From Actimicrobium sp047621345 (GTDB lineage: Bacteria > Pseudomonadota > Gammaproteobacteria > Burkholderiales > Burkholderiaceae_D), in the NCBI GenBank assembly GCA_047621345.1, contig JBLHLW010000005.1, positions 1 to 64,000 of the forward strand: a DNA stretch of 64,000 nt. The letters run 5' to 3'. The position numbers were made by a program, and so were the translations under genes. The notes below the pieces were generated by a model. That model did no database searches. It was not told where the DNA came from and saw nothing but the letters and a program-made list of their open reading frames with translations. Each line of letters starts with the position of its first letter. Position 1 is the first letter of the stretch. This document shows, one piece after another, positions 1-9,158 of this stretch.

Positions 1-15
1 GCATCGTTGCAGTTG

Positions 16-124
16 GTAGGGTGGGCACAGGGGGTATCGTGCCCACGCGAAGGCACCACCGATGCCGGAATTGACCGGTGTTTTTGGTTCGCGCGCGTGG
101 GCACGAGAGGCTGTGCCCACTCTA
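16..124. repeat. GTGGGCAC dispersed hairpin repeat, copy 1
   Basis: The interval starts GTAGGGTGGGCACAG and ends CTGTGCCCACTCTAC, so its ends are inverted repeats, and it carries an internal GTGCCCAC/GTGGGCAC pair. It gives two short hairpins facing each other, like a REP/BIME pair. The middle (about 40-100) matches, in inverted orientation, the core of the copies at 37.5-38.1 kb (GAATTGACCG, ACGCGTGGGCACGA). It lies just downstream of the tolC-like stop codon, so it could also act in transcript ending or mRNA protection. That role is inference. Confidence 0.75.
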
Positions 125-169
125 CGGGGCATCGTGTTCACGCGAATGTACTGCGTACTACCGCGAGTA

Positions 170-1477
170 TCAGTTCTGCAACAACCCGTTCACTTGCGCC
201 AGATCTTCTTCTTTGAGCGTGCCTGCCGCTGCTTTCAGTCGCAAACCTGCGATGAGCGTGTCATAGCGCGCTTTGGCCAGTAATTGCCGGGTTGAAAATA
301 GCTGCTGCTGGGCATTGAGGACATCGATATTGATCCGCACGCCGACCTGATAGCCGAGTCGGTTCGATTCGAGCGCCGACAAGCTGGAAATTTCTGCTGC
401 CTCATAGGCCCTGACTTGCGCCAGTCCGCTATTAACTCCGAGGTAGGATTGCCGCGCGGCTTGTGCCGCAGTACGCCGGAAATTCTCGAGATCGGACTGC
501 GCCTTTTGTTCCAGTGAAATCGATTCACGGACCTTGCTGGTGACGGCAAATCCGGAGTACAGCGGGATTTGCCATTGCACGCCTATCGTACTGGAGGTGA
601 CCGAGCCGCTCTGGGCGGTCAGGCTGGCGCTGCTCTGATTGGTGGTGCCGCGACTGGCGATCAGGTCGACCGTCGGCAAATGGCCTGCACGGTTGCGGTT
701 GATGTCGCGACGGGCGATTTCGAGCGCCAGTTGCTGGCCGATGACGCCAAAGTTCTCTTGTTCGGCGCGGCTGACCCAGGGGTCGATTTGCGCCGGTTCC
801 GGCGGACTGAGCTTGAGGCCAGGGCGTAGTGTTGTCAGTACGCCTGTCGGTTTGCCGATGAGTTGCTGCAGCGCGGCAGTCTTCACGTCAAGGTCGTTTT
901 GCGCCGCGATTTGCTGGGCAATGGCGAGGTCGTAGCGGGCTTGTGCTTCATTGCTGTCAGTGATGGTGGCGGTGCCCACTTCGAAGTTGCGTTTGGCTGA
1001 GGCCAGTTGTTCGGTGATGGCGTTTTCCTGTGCTTTCAGGAAGGCCAGCACGTCCTGTGCGGCGAGCACATCGAAATAGGCTTGGGCGACGCGTACGATG
1101 AGGTCTTGCTGCGCTTGCGCGTACACCGCATCGCTGATGGCGACCGATAATTTCCCTTGCTGATAGGTTTCCCAGTTGGCCATCCGCAGCAGCGGTTGCG
1201 TCAGCGTCAGCGCATAGGTGTTGACGTTGTAGTCGATGCTGCGGGTGCTGGCGTCGACATTGACCCGGTTATAGCTGCCGCCTATCCCAAGCACGGGCAG
1301 CAGGCCGGCGCGACCCTGTACGCTGCGTTCCTGGCCGGCATCCCGTGCCGCGCGTGCACTGGCGATCACGGCATCGCCAACCAGCGCATCACGGTAAGCC
1401 TGCAGCAGGTCGGTCGCTTGGGCCTGAGCAGATAGCAAGGCACAAGCGAGCAGCGGGACGATGGCGAAATAACGCAT
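170..1477 (-). CDS. tolC: TolC-family outer-membrane efflux/type I secretion channel protein
   Basis: 435 residues, the usual TolC size. A clear Sec signal peptide occupies about residues 1-21 (cleavage likely after AQAQA). Two homologous halves of long amphipathic helices rich in Ala, Gln and Leu follow, with short beta stretches (for example YALTLTQPLL and GVQWQIPLYSG) that would form the outer-membrane barrel. Members form trimeric channel-tunnels that pair with RND, MFS or ABC pumps. No inner-membrane pump gene is next to it, so its partner is probably encoded elsewhere. It is last in a same-strand run after a TetR regulator, a Pcm-like gene and a rhodanese, and may be read with them. Specificity for drug efflux or protein secretion cannot be told from the sequence. 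Confidence 0.9.
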   Translation of the reverse strand: MRYFAIVPLLACALLSAQAQATDLLQAYRDALVGDAVIASARAARDAGQERSVQGRAGLLPVLGIGGSYNRVNVDASTRSIDYNVNTYALTLTQPLLRMANWETYQQGKLSVAISDAVYAQAQQDLIVRVAQAYFDVLAAQDVLAFLKAQENAITEQLASAKRNFEVGTATITDSNEAQARYDLAIAQQIAAQNDLDVKTAALQQLIGKPTGVLTTLRPGLKLSPPEPAQIDPWVSRAEQENFGVIGQQLALEIARRDINRNRAGHLPTVDLIASRGTTNQSSASLTAQSGSVTSSTIGVQWQIPLYSGFAVTSKVRESISLEQKAQSDLENFRRTAAQAARQSYLGVNSGLAQVRAYEAAEISSLSALESNRLGYQVGVRINIDVLNAQQQLFSTRQLLAKARYDTLIAGLRLKAAAGTLKEEDLAQVNGLLQN

Positions 1478-1528
1478 GGATTTTCCTGTGGAATCGGGGT
1501 GGCAGGGTAGATCGGTTTTTGGGTGATG

Positions 1529-1852
1529 TCAGTAGGTCGGTACGGCCGGATCAACCTGCACGGCCCAAGCGTGCATGCCGCCGGTCAGATTGGTGACTTC
1601 GGTAAAGCCTTGTTGCTCGAGAAAATGGGCGACCTGCATGCTGCGCGAGCCGTGATGGCAGATGCAGACCACCGGGATTTCGTCGTCAAGTTCGGCCAGG
1701 CGTGCCGGGATGCTGCGCATCGGCATCGGAACCGCGCCAGCCAGATGGCAGGTCTCGAATTCCCAGGGTTCGCGTACATCGAGCAGTAACGGCGCGGGAC
1801 GGCTGGCATCGGCCAGCCATGCGTGCAATTCGGGAGCAGTCAGGTGGTGCAT
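1529..1852 (-). CDS. single-domain rhodanese-like sulfurtransferase
   Basis: About 107 residues, one rhodanese domain. The motif LLLDVREPWEFETCHLAGA is the typical N-terminal half, and the active-site loop reads CICHHGSRS, with the catalytic Cys followed by a six-residue loop as in GlpE/PspE-type enzymes. These proteins carry a persulfide on that Cys and move sulfane sulfur; the acceptor here is unknown. The open frame extends upstream to 1942, but the ATG at 1852 (MHHLTAPEL) is preferred because it begins where the domain begins and avoids overlap with the Pcm-like gene ending at 1866. The tight spacing suggests co-transcription. Confidence 0.85.
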   Translation of the reverse strand: MHHLTAPELHAWLADASRPAPLLLDVREPWEFETCHLAGAVPMPMRSIPARLAELDDEIPVVCICHHGSRSMQVAHFLEQQGFTEVTNLTGGMHAWAVQVDPAVPTY

Positions 1853-1865
1853 CGTGATGGGGTCC

Positions 1866-2519
1866 TCAGAACTTGAAAGGCGATGGCGTGAAGGCATTAC
1901 GCAATGGTTTGATGACGGTCTCGAACAGGTTGACCGTGTCATAACCTCGCTCGGAGACGCACGTGATGATTTGCGCCGTCATCGCGGGGGCATGGCCGAC
2001 CACACACAAGATGCGTCCGCCGATCTTGATCTGGGCCAGGAATTCTTGTGGCACAACGGGCAGCGAACCGGAAATCATGATCACGTCGTAAGGTGCCAGG
2101 CTGGCCCAGCCGCGGGCGCCGTCACCAAGGAGGACATCGACATTGTCGATGCCGTAGGTGTGCAGGTTGTTATGCGCCAATTCCTGCAACTCGGCTTCGA
2201 TCTCGATCGTGGTCACGTGGCGCGCCCGGTGCGATAACAGGGCCGCCATGTAGCCGGAGCCAGCACCGATTTCGAGTACCGTTTCATGTTTTTTGACGTT
2301 GGCTTCTTGCAGCATGCGCGCTTCGAATTTCGGCATCAGCATGGACTGGCCACACGGCAGCGGAATCTCGGTATCGACGAACGCCAGCGCGGTGTAGGCG
2401 GCCGGCACGAAGGCTTCGCGCTTGACCACCATCAGCAGGTCGAGGACATCCTGGTCGAGCACATCCCAGGTGCGAATTTGCTGTTCGATCATGTTGAAGC
2501 GGGCTTGTTCGATATTCAT
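1866..2519 (-). CDS. pcm: protein-L-isoaspartate O-methyltransferase-like protein
   Basis: 217 residues. SAM-dependent methyltransferase motif I is clear (VLEIGAGSGYMAALL, about residues 81-95), preceded by the Pcm-type segment around PCGQSMLMP, equivalent to the substrate-binding 'G(Q)TIS.P' loop of true isoaspartyl methyltransferases. The family repairs isoaspartyl residues in aged proteins. The substrate loop differs from E. coli Pcm (SMLMP instead of TISQP), so it may be a paralogue with a changed substrate. It sits between a TetR regulator and a rhodanese/TolC pair, an arrangement I recall from related betaproteobacteria. Confidence 0.8.
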   Translation of the reverse strand: MNIEQARFNMIEQQIRTWDVLDQDVLDLLMVVKREAFVPAAYTALAFVDTEIPLPCGQSMLMPKFEARMLQEANVKKHETVLEIGAGSGYMAALLSHRARHVTTIEIEAELQELAHNNLHTYGIDNVDVLLGDGARGWASLAPYDVIMISGSLPVVPQEFLAQIKIGGRILCVVGHAPAMTAQIITCVSERGYDTVNLFETVIKPLRNAFTPSPFKF

Positions 2520-2586
2520 GTGGGTGGTCTATGTGCGTGAAAGGGTGGGGCCAGTGCGGGTGCGGCCGGTAGCGTCCTGCATTCTA

Positions 2587-3258
2587 TCAAATCACCCCCG
2601 CCTGCGGCCTGTCATCGTGGCGCAGCAAACCCTGTAGCAACAGGTCTGTCACGCCATGCAAATAGGCTTGTGGCGTGATGGATTGCAATGCCCAAGGACT
2701 GCCGAACGAATGCTTCCACATCATCATCATCATGATCGGGGCGGCAATGATGCTGGTAGTTTGTACGGCATCGAGCGTGCGGAATTCGCCACGGGTGATG
2801 CCACGTTCAAGTACCTGTGCCAGCATGGCATTGCCGCGCAGGATGACTTCTTCGTTGTAGAACAAGGCCAGTTCCGGAAAATTGCCGGCTTCGGCCATGA
2901 CCAGTTTGGTGATTCCCGACAAGCGGGTTTCGCCGATACGTTCCCACCAGCCCAGCAGGATCAGGCGCAGCAGCAGCGCACTGGTGCCGGCATGATCGCG
3001 GATCATCGCTTCGGCTTCGCCGAGCAATGGCACGACGTTTTCACGCACCACGGCCTTGAAGAGTTCTTCTTTGCTGGCGTAATACAAGTACAGCGTGCCC
3101 TTGGAGACGCCGGCGCGCTTGGCGACGTCATCGAGTCGGGTCGAGGAAAAGCCGCGTTCGACAAACAGGTCGAGGGCGGCATCAAGCAACTCTTGTGGCC
3201 GAGCTTCCTTGCGGCGGGTCCAGCGGGGCGGGTTTTTGACAGGGCAGGGGATCATCAC
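2587..3258 (-). CDS. TetR/AcrR-family transcriptional regulator
   Basis: 223 residues. The N-terminal helix-turn-helix is textbook TetR: LLDAALDLFVERGFSSTRLDDVAKRAGVSKGTLYLYYASKEELF (about residues 24-67, given here as a position guide; key elements FVERGF, AGVSKGTLY, YYASKEEL). The C-terminal ligand-binding half is all helical and unassigned. It includes an unusual run of five Met (IMMMMMW near residue 177) encoded by tandem ATG codons at about 2720-2735. An inverted repeat TACTGA-N4-TCAGTA lies 18 bp upstream of the start codon, so autorepression is likely, and the downstream pcm/rhodanese/tolC genes may be in the same transcription unit. Effector unknown. Confidence 0.88.
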   Translation of the reverse strand: MMIPCPVKNPPRWTRRKEARPQELLDAALDLFVERGFSSTRLDDVAKRAGVSKGTLYLYYASKEELFKAVVRENVVPLLGEAEAMIRDHAGTSALLLRLILLGWWERIGETRLSGITKLVMAEAGNFPELALFYNEEVILRGNAMLAQVLERGITRGEFRTLDAVQTTSIIAAPIMMMMMWKHSFGSPWALQSITPQAYLHGVTDLLLQGLLRHDDRPQAGVI

Positions 3259-3276
3259 TTGAGGGGAAAATTAACT

Positions 3277-3292
3277 TACTGATGAGTCAGTA
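3277..3292. promoter_or_regulatory. palindromic operator for the adjacent TetR regulator
   Basis: TACTGATGAGTCAGTA is a perfect 6+6 inverted repeat with a 4-nt spacer, directly upstream of the TetR-family gene. The TACTGA/TCAGTA half-sites resemble operators described for AcrR/TtgR-like TetR repressors. Binding by this regulator is inferred from position and symmetry. Confidence 0.6.
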
Positions 3293-3408
3293 GCGAGAAT
3301 GCAATATACGGGGGAGGTTGCGCAGCGTCAAGGATGGCGGATCTGTCATTGTGGTGTTGGCCGACCGTGAGACAATCGCGGTCGAAATGAATTTCCTTGA
3401 CCTGCACA

Positions 3409-3627
3409 ATGACCGAAGACCGCCTGATCGATATTGAAATCAAACTGTCGCGCCAGGAAGATCTGGTCGATGCGCTCAATGATGTGGTGGTGCGCCAGCA
3501 AAAGCAGATTGCCGAACTTGAGGTGCTGTGCGCGGCACTGGCGCGGCATGTGCAGAGTGCCGGTGATGCCACTGGTGATGCCACTGGTGAGGGCGGTCCC
3601 CGTCACGAACCACCACCGCACTATTAA
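3409..3627 (+). CDS. slyX: SlyX-family small coiled-coil protein
   Basis: About 72 residues. It starts MTEDRLIDIEIKLSRQEDL and continues as a heptad-patterned coiled coil (VDALNDVVVRQQKQIAELE), which is the SlyX signature; family members are of unknown molecular role. A TTG 12 nt upstream would also be in frame, but the ATG fits the family N-terminus. The tail carries a short tandem repeat (GDATGDATGE, bases about 3561-3591), a likely slippage site. The C-terminus ends in the usual His/Pro/Tyr-rich tail (EPPPHY). It is followed after 21 bp by the DUF2288 gene. Confidence 0.85.
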   Translation: MTEDRLIDIEIKLSRQEDLVDALNDVVVRQQKQIAELEVLCAALARHVQSAGDATGDATGEGGPRHEPPPHY

Positions 3628-3648
3628 CACCCGGAAGACCTTACCGCC

Positions 3649-4008
3649 ATGATCGAGTCAAAGAGCCAGTCCAACCTGTCGTCGAGCAGTGCGCCCGATA
3701 GTCCGCTGAATGCCTACCGGACCATCCACGCCCGTCTCAATCGCGAAACCGCCCGCCTGCAATGGCATGAGTTGTTGCCGCATTTTGCGTCGGGCGTGAT
3801 GGTGGCGGTCGACGGGTCGCTGGACCTGATTGATGTTGCTGTACGCATGTCGCAAGACGATACGGCGGCCGTCAGTGCCTGGATGGGTGACGGCCTTGTT
3901 GGCAAGGTCAGCGACACGTTGGCAGCGCGTTGGACCGAGAGCGATCCGTTACTGTGGAGCGTGATCGTCAAGCCATGGATACTGGTGCAGCCGGCCGCCC
4001 CGGGCTAG
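3649..4008 (+). CDS. DUF2288 family protein
   Basis: 119 residues. After a disordered Ser-rich start, residues about 28-115 match the DUF2288 pattern as I recall it: LNRETARLQWHELLPHFASG, then V.VDGSLDLIDVAV, and a C-terminal LWSVIVKPWILVQ. The function of the family is not known. It is small, soluble and probably co-transcribed with slyX. Its last 41 bases overlap, antisense, the end of the aquaporin remnant. Confidence 0.8.
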   Translation: MIESKSQSNLSSSSAPDSPLNAYRTIHARLNRETARLQWHELLPHFASGVMVAVDGSLDLIDVAVRMSQDDTAAVSAWMGDGLVGKVSDTLAARWTESDPLLWSVIVKPWILVQPAAPG

Positions 4009-4258
4009 TCGTCCCGGCAAGGAGTCGGTATGCCAGTGCACCGAGTAGCGCGCCGACGATAGGCCCAATCCAGAACAGCCACAACTGCATCAGGTAGGGG
4101 CCGCCGGCAAGCAGGGCGACGCCGGTACTGCGTGCCGGGTTAACCGAGGTATTGGTGACCGGGATGCTGATCAGGTGGATGAGCGTCAGGCACAGACCGA
4201 TCGCCAGCGGCGCGAATCCCGGCGGCGCACGGCGATCAGTACTACCCAATATCACCAT
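3968..4258 (-). pseudogene. aqpZ: 3' remnant of an aquaporin (AqpZ-type) gene
   Basis: The frame (open back to 4351) reads MVILGSTDRRAPPGFAPLA from about base 4258, then IGLCLTLIHLISIPVTNTSV, NPARSTGVALL and LWLFWIGPIVGALLGALAYR. This is the second half of an AqpZ-type aquaporin and includes the second NPA box. The first half (first three helices and first NPA box, about 140 residues) is missing. Upstream of 4258 the frame shows no aquaporin similarity, and the divergent DUF1439 gene starts at 4396. A half aquaporin cannot make a pore, so this is called a truncated relic. The extreme 3' end overlaps the DUF2288 gene on the other strand. Confidence 0.82.
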
Positions 4259-4395
4259 CGTGGGGACTTGCAGGGATGCGTGATGTGGCAAAATCTCGCG
4301 CATTGTCGGGACTACAGAAGCCTTAATTTCGGCTGAATTGCGTTTGCTCATGAAGTCCCGCTGCTGCCGTCATTTCATTTTGAAAAGGGAAACCT

Positions 4396-4950
4396 GTGCT
4401 ATTTCACCGCTTGCGCTGCGCGATCTTGCTTTTTATTCTCTTTGGCTTGGGGGCTTGTGCGAGCCTGCTCGGGCCGCGAGAAGTGGTCATCCCGCTGGAG
4501 CGCCTGCAAAGCGCCATCGAGCGTAAGTTTCCGCTCAGTCAGCGGCCGATGGAGCTGATCGACATCGGCCTGAGTAATCCTCGCCTGACGCTGTATCCGG
4601 AAGACAACCGGATCAGCGTCATGCTCGACGCGCGTGTCGCGCCGGTCTTTACGCGGCGCGTTTGGCACGGCAATTTTGTGCTCTCCGGAGTGCTGCAACT
4701 GGATGCGCAGCGGCGGACGGTTTTGGTGGTGCAGCCGCGCATTGATCGCATTGCGCTCGATGGCATTGATCCGGTATTGGCCGGTCAAGTAGCGCAGGCA
4801 GCCGGTGCGCTGGCCGGTAATATTCTGCAAAACATGCCGCTGTATTCCTTTGCGGCGGACGATTTGCGTTATGGCGGTTCAACATTCGTTCCGGTCAGTA
4901 TCACGACGCAGGCTACGGCCCTCGTGGTAACCTTTGCCCCGGCCAAATAA
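4396..4950 (+). CDS. DUF1439 family lipoprotein (YceB-like)
   Basis: 184 residues. Residues 1-21 are a lipoprotein signal ending in the lipobox LGAC (Cys21), so it is lipid-anchored in the envelope. The body matches DUF1439/YceB: VVIPLERLQSAIERKFPLSQR at about 29-49 and a long beta-rich domain with ISVMLDARVAPVF and GNFVLSGVL. The family folds as a lipid-binding-type barrel, but its role is not established. The gene stands 80 bp before uppP on the same strand, so both could share a transcript. Confidence 0.8.
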   Translation: MLFHRLRCAILLFILFGLGACASLLGPREVVIPLERLQSAIERKFPLSQRPMELIDIGLSNPRLTLYPEDNRISVMLDARVAPVFTRRVWHGNFVLSGVLQLDAQRRTVLVVQPRIDRIALDGIDPVLAGQVAQAAGALAGNILQNMPLYSFAADDLRYGGSTFVPVSITTQATALVVTFAPAK

Positions 4951-5030
4951 GCTGGTTTCCCTATTTATAGCCTGCAGGAAACTGACCCTGCGGGTATTTC
5001 CCATTGCTGGCAACCCCCACCACACTCCCC

Positions 5031-5864
5031 ATGGATATTGTTCTCGCACTCAAAGCCCTGATCATGGGTATCGTCGAAGGTTTGACGGAATTTCTACCGA
5101 TTTCGTCGACCGGTCATCTGATCCTGACGGCCAGCCTGATCAACTTTACTGGCGAAAAGGTCAAGACCTTCGAAATCGTCATTCAGGCTGGCGCCATCCT
5201 GGCCATTGTCTGGGAATATCGGGTCCGCCTGCTGCATGTCTGCACTGGCCTGTTCAGCGATCGTGGTGCGCAAAAATTTGCCCTCAATCTGGTGATCGCT
5301 TTTATTCCTGCCGCCGTCCTCGGGTTGATCTTTAGCAGCGCCATCAAGGCCAAGCTGTTTGCGCCGGTACCGGTCGCAATGGCTTTCATCGCCGGTGGTC
5401 TGATCATCCTGTGGGTCGAGCGTCGCAACAAGCGCAGTCCGGTTCCGCCGCGCATCGACTCGGTCGACCAGATGACGGCGCTGGACGCGCTCAAGGTCGG
5501 TCTTGCGCAAGCCTTTGCGCTCATTCCCGGCACCAGTCGTTCGGGAGCCACCATCATTGGCGGTATGTTGTTCGGCTTGTCACGCAAGGCGGCGACCGAG
5601 TTTTCGTTTTTTCTGGCGATTCCGACGCTGCTTGGCGCGACCGTGTATTCGCTGTACAAGGCGCGTGCACTGCTGTCCGTGGAGGATTTGCCGCTATTCG
5701 GTATTGGTACCTTAGCGGCATTTGTCTCGGCATTCTTTTGCGTACGCTGGTTGCTGCGTTACATCAGCTCGCATGATTTCACCATTTTTGCGTGGTATCG
5801 CATCGTGTTCGGTTTCGTCATCCTCGGGACTGCTTATAGTGGCCTGGTTGTTTGGGCTGATTGA
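5031..5864 (+). CDS. uppP: undecaprenyl-diphosphatase UppP/BacA
   Basis: 277 residues from the ATG at 5031; an upstream TTG is rejected because MDIVLALKALIMGIVEGLTE is the family N-terminus. An integral membrane enzyme that dephosphorylates undecaprenyl diphosphate to recycle the peptidoglycan lipid carrier and gives bacitracin tolerance. Both signature stretches are intact: the Glu-rich EGLTEFLPISSTGH (about 15-28) and the phosphate-binding PGTSRSGATIIGG (about 164-176). Seven to eight hydrophobic helices are visible. Confidence 0.95.
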   Translation: MDIVLALKALIMGIVEGLTEFLPISSTGHLILTASLINFTGEKVKTFEIVIQAGAILAIVWEYRVRLLHVCTGLFSDRGAQKFALNLVIAFIPAAVLGLIFSSAIKAKLFAPVPVAMAFIAGGLIILWVERRNKRSPVPPRIDSVDQMTALDALKVGLAQAFALIPGTSRSGATIIGGMLFGLSRKAATEFSFFLAIPTLLGATVYSLYKARALLSVEDLPLFGIGTLAAFVSAFFCVRWLLRYISSHDFTIFAWYRIVFGFVILGTAYSGLVVWAD

Positions 5865-5905
5865 GCTGACCTGCGATCCATCGCCAACATACCTTTAAAG
5901 ACGGA

Positions 5906-7741
<1,836 letters not shown>

Positions 7742-7784
7742 GCGTGGTGCGATGGGTGCCTGTTTCGAGACGGCAGGTCGGTTA

Positions 7785-7822
7785 CCAGACTGCGCATGTC
7801 GCGGGCGGCATGCGCAGTCTGG
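7785..7822. terminator. perfect 14-bp hairpin between convergent genes
   Basis: CCAGACTGCGCATG, a 10-nt loop, then CATGCGCAGTCTGG: a perfect 14-bp stem between the recQ stop and the stop of the minus-strand DoxX-like gene. There is no T-run on either side, so it is not a classical intrinsic terminator. It may still end both transcripts or bind a protein. Confidence 0.5.
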
Positions 7823-7829
7823 GGCCTAA

Positions 7830-8255
7830 TCAGGCTTGAGTGCCTGCAAGCCGATCCTTGTCGATAGCGAACAAGGTATCGTCATTGCGCAGCAGATACA
7901 GCGAGATGCAGGCAGCGAGCATCGGCCATGCAGCAAAGAACAATAAATGCTTCCATGGATCAAGATATTGGCCAAACGAAGACAAGGTTGAACTGGCGTG
8001 CAGAAATAACACGATGCCATAGGTCCATGGCTTTTTGTAGCCGAGGACGAACCCCAGAATGAGCAGCATTTCCAGCGCACCCAGCGCATACACAATTTGG
8101 GTGCCTACCCCCTCCAGAAAATAAAATTTTTCAAGAATTGCCGCGCTATGGCCGGGATTGACGAACTTGTCGAGCGTCCACATGAGCATCACGACAAAGA
8201 CCCCCACGCGCAACAGCAGCAGCGATAGAGGCAGATTCCTATTGGTTGTCACCAT
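7830..8255 (-). CDS. DoxX-like four-helix membrane protein
   Basis: 141 residues with four predicted membrane helices (about 10-28, 52-72, 78-96, 106-122). The spacing and the LRVGVFVVMLMWTLDKFV start resemble DoxX/DoxD-like membrane proteins, often linked to quinone or thiol redox chemistry. No catalytic residues can be assigned. It is on the same strand as an AhpD/CMD-family gene 180 bp upstream, with an AraC regulator beyond, and this suggests a shared oxidative or organic-peroxide response. That grouping is inference. Confidence 0.65.
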   Translation of the reverse strand: MVTTNRNLPLSLLLLRVGVFVVMLMWTLDKFVNPGHSAAILEKFYFLEGVGTQIVYALGALEMLLILGFVLGYKKPWTYGIVLFLHASSTLSSFGQYLDPWKHLLFFAAWPMLAACISLYLLRNDDTLFAIDKDRLAGTQA

Positions 8256-8435
8256 GTACTGGCCTTTTTAAATGTCCTGCGTGCCGAAAATGGCAGGTAG
8301 TACGAAGAGATGGTCGATGTCGCCATCCGGTACTGTTGGGATACGTTCAGGTATCTGGCCAAAGCGGTCTTGGTTGTCATGGTTTCCCAAGAGAGAAGCG
8401 CCCGCCTTGTCCTGTGGCGAGAGCGGACTGGGCGA

Positions 8436-9002
8436 TCAGTCGACCTTGTACGCCGCAAACTGTTTGTCCACCTCGGTGCCAAACGCCTGATTGCTGTAGT
8501 TGCTCAATACTTTGACGGAGCCAGCCAGCATGATGTAGAGCAGATCACGCTCCTGGTAGCCGGCATCCATGAACGTCTTGACGATGGCGGCATCCGGTTG
8601 GCCGTGCTTGGCGAACATCTCGACGGCCATTGCCGACAGGGCGGCCAATTTTGTATCGGGAATTGGCTGGCGGGCGCGGATGGCTTGCAGCACGTCGGCA
8701 GGAACGCCTGACATCTTGTCTGCAATCATGCTGTGGGCCGCGGTGCAATAGTCGCAGCCATTAAATTGACTAATGGAAAGAAACACGACTTCCTGCTCGC
8801 AGGGCGTGAAACCCGATTCCTTGCGAAAGAAATCGTAGCCCTGCAAATAGGTGCTCAGCAGGCCGGGTGCGTTGGCCATGTTGGCATACATGTTGGGAAT
8901 GAAACCGACCTGCTTCAAGGCCACGTCAAGAACGTCTTTTTGCGCGCCGGTAGCGTGCGCGTGATCGACCGGAGGGATGTTGTGAATGATGGTTTTCGAC
9001 AT
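8436..9002 (-). CDS. AhpD-like/carboxymuconolactone decarboxylase-family protein
   Basis: 188 residues from the ATG at 9002, which has a good ribosome site (AGGAG, 8 nt spacing); the open frame continues to 9140 without similarity. The redox motif is intact: FNGCDYCTAAHS, a CxxC pair with following His as in AhpD and CMD peroxidase-related proteins. An N-terminal LDVALKQVGFIPNMYANMA stretch is typical of the longer 'peroxidase-related' subgroup. Such proteins reduce peroxides through the Cys pair. It lies between the AraC regulator and the DoxX-like gene on the same strand. Confidence 0.85.
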   Translation of the reverse strand: MSKTIIHNIPPVDHAHATGAQKDVLDVALKQVGFIPNMYANMANAPGLLSTYLQGYDFFRKESGFTPCEQEVVFLSISQFNGCDYCTAAHSMIADKMSGVPADVLQAIRARQPIPDTKLAALSAMAVEMFAKHGQPDAAIVKTFMDAGYQERDLLYIMLAGSVKVLSNYSNQAFGTEVDKQFAAYKVD

Positions 9003-9158
9003 GGATGGTTCTCCTGAAAATGGGCGGGGACGACATGCCAACGTGAGCTCACGTGGCTGCGTCATGCAGGCTTTCATTCTAGGACCGCGCTTTCCTGCGT
9101 AGTGTACCGAGCGTCTCGTTCTGTTTTCCCTGCGTTTCACTTGTCAGTGATCAATGAC

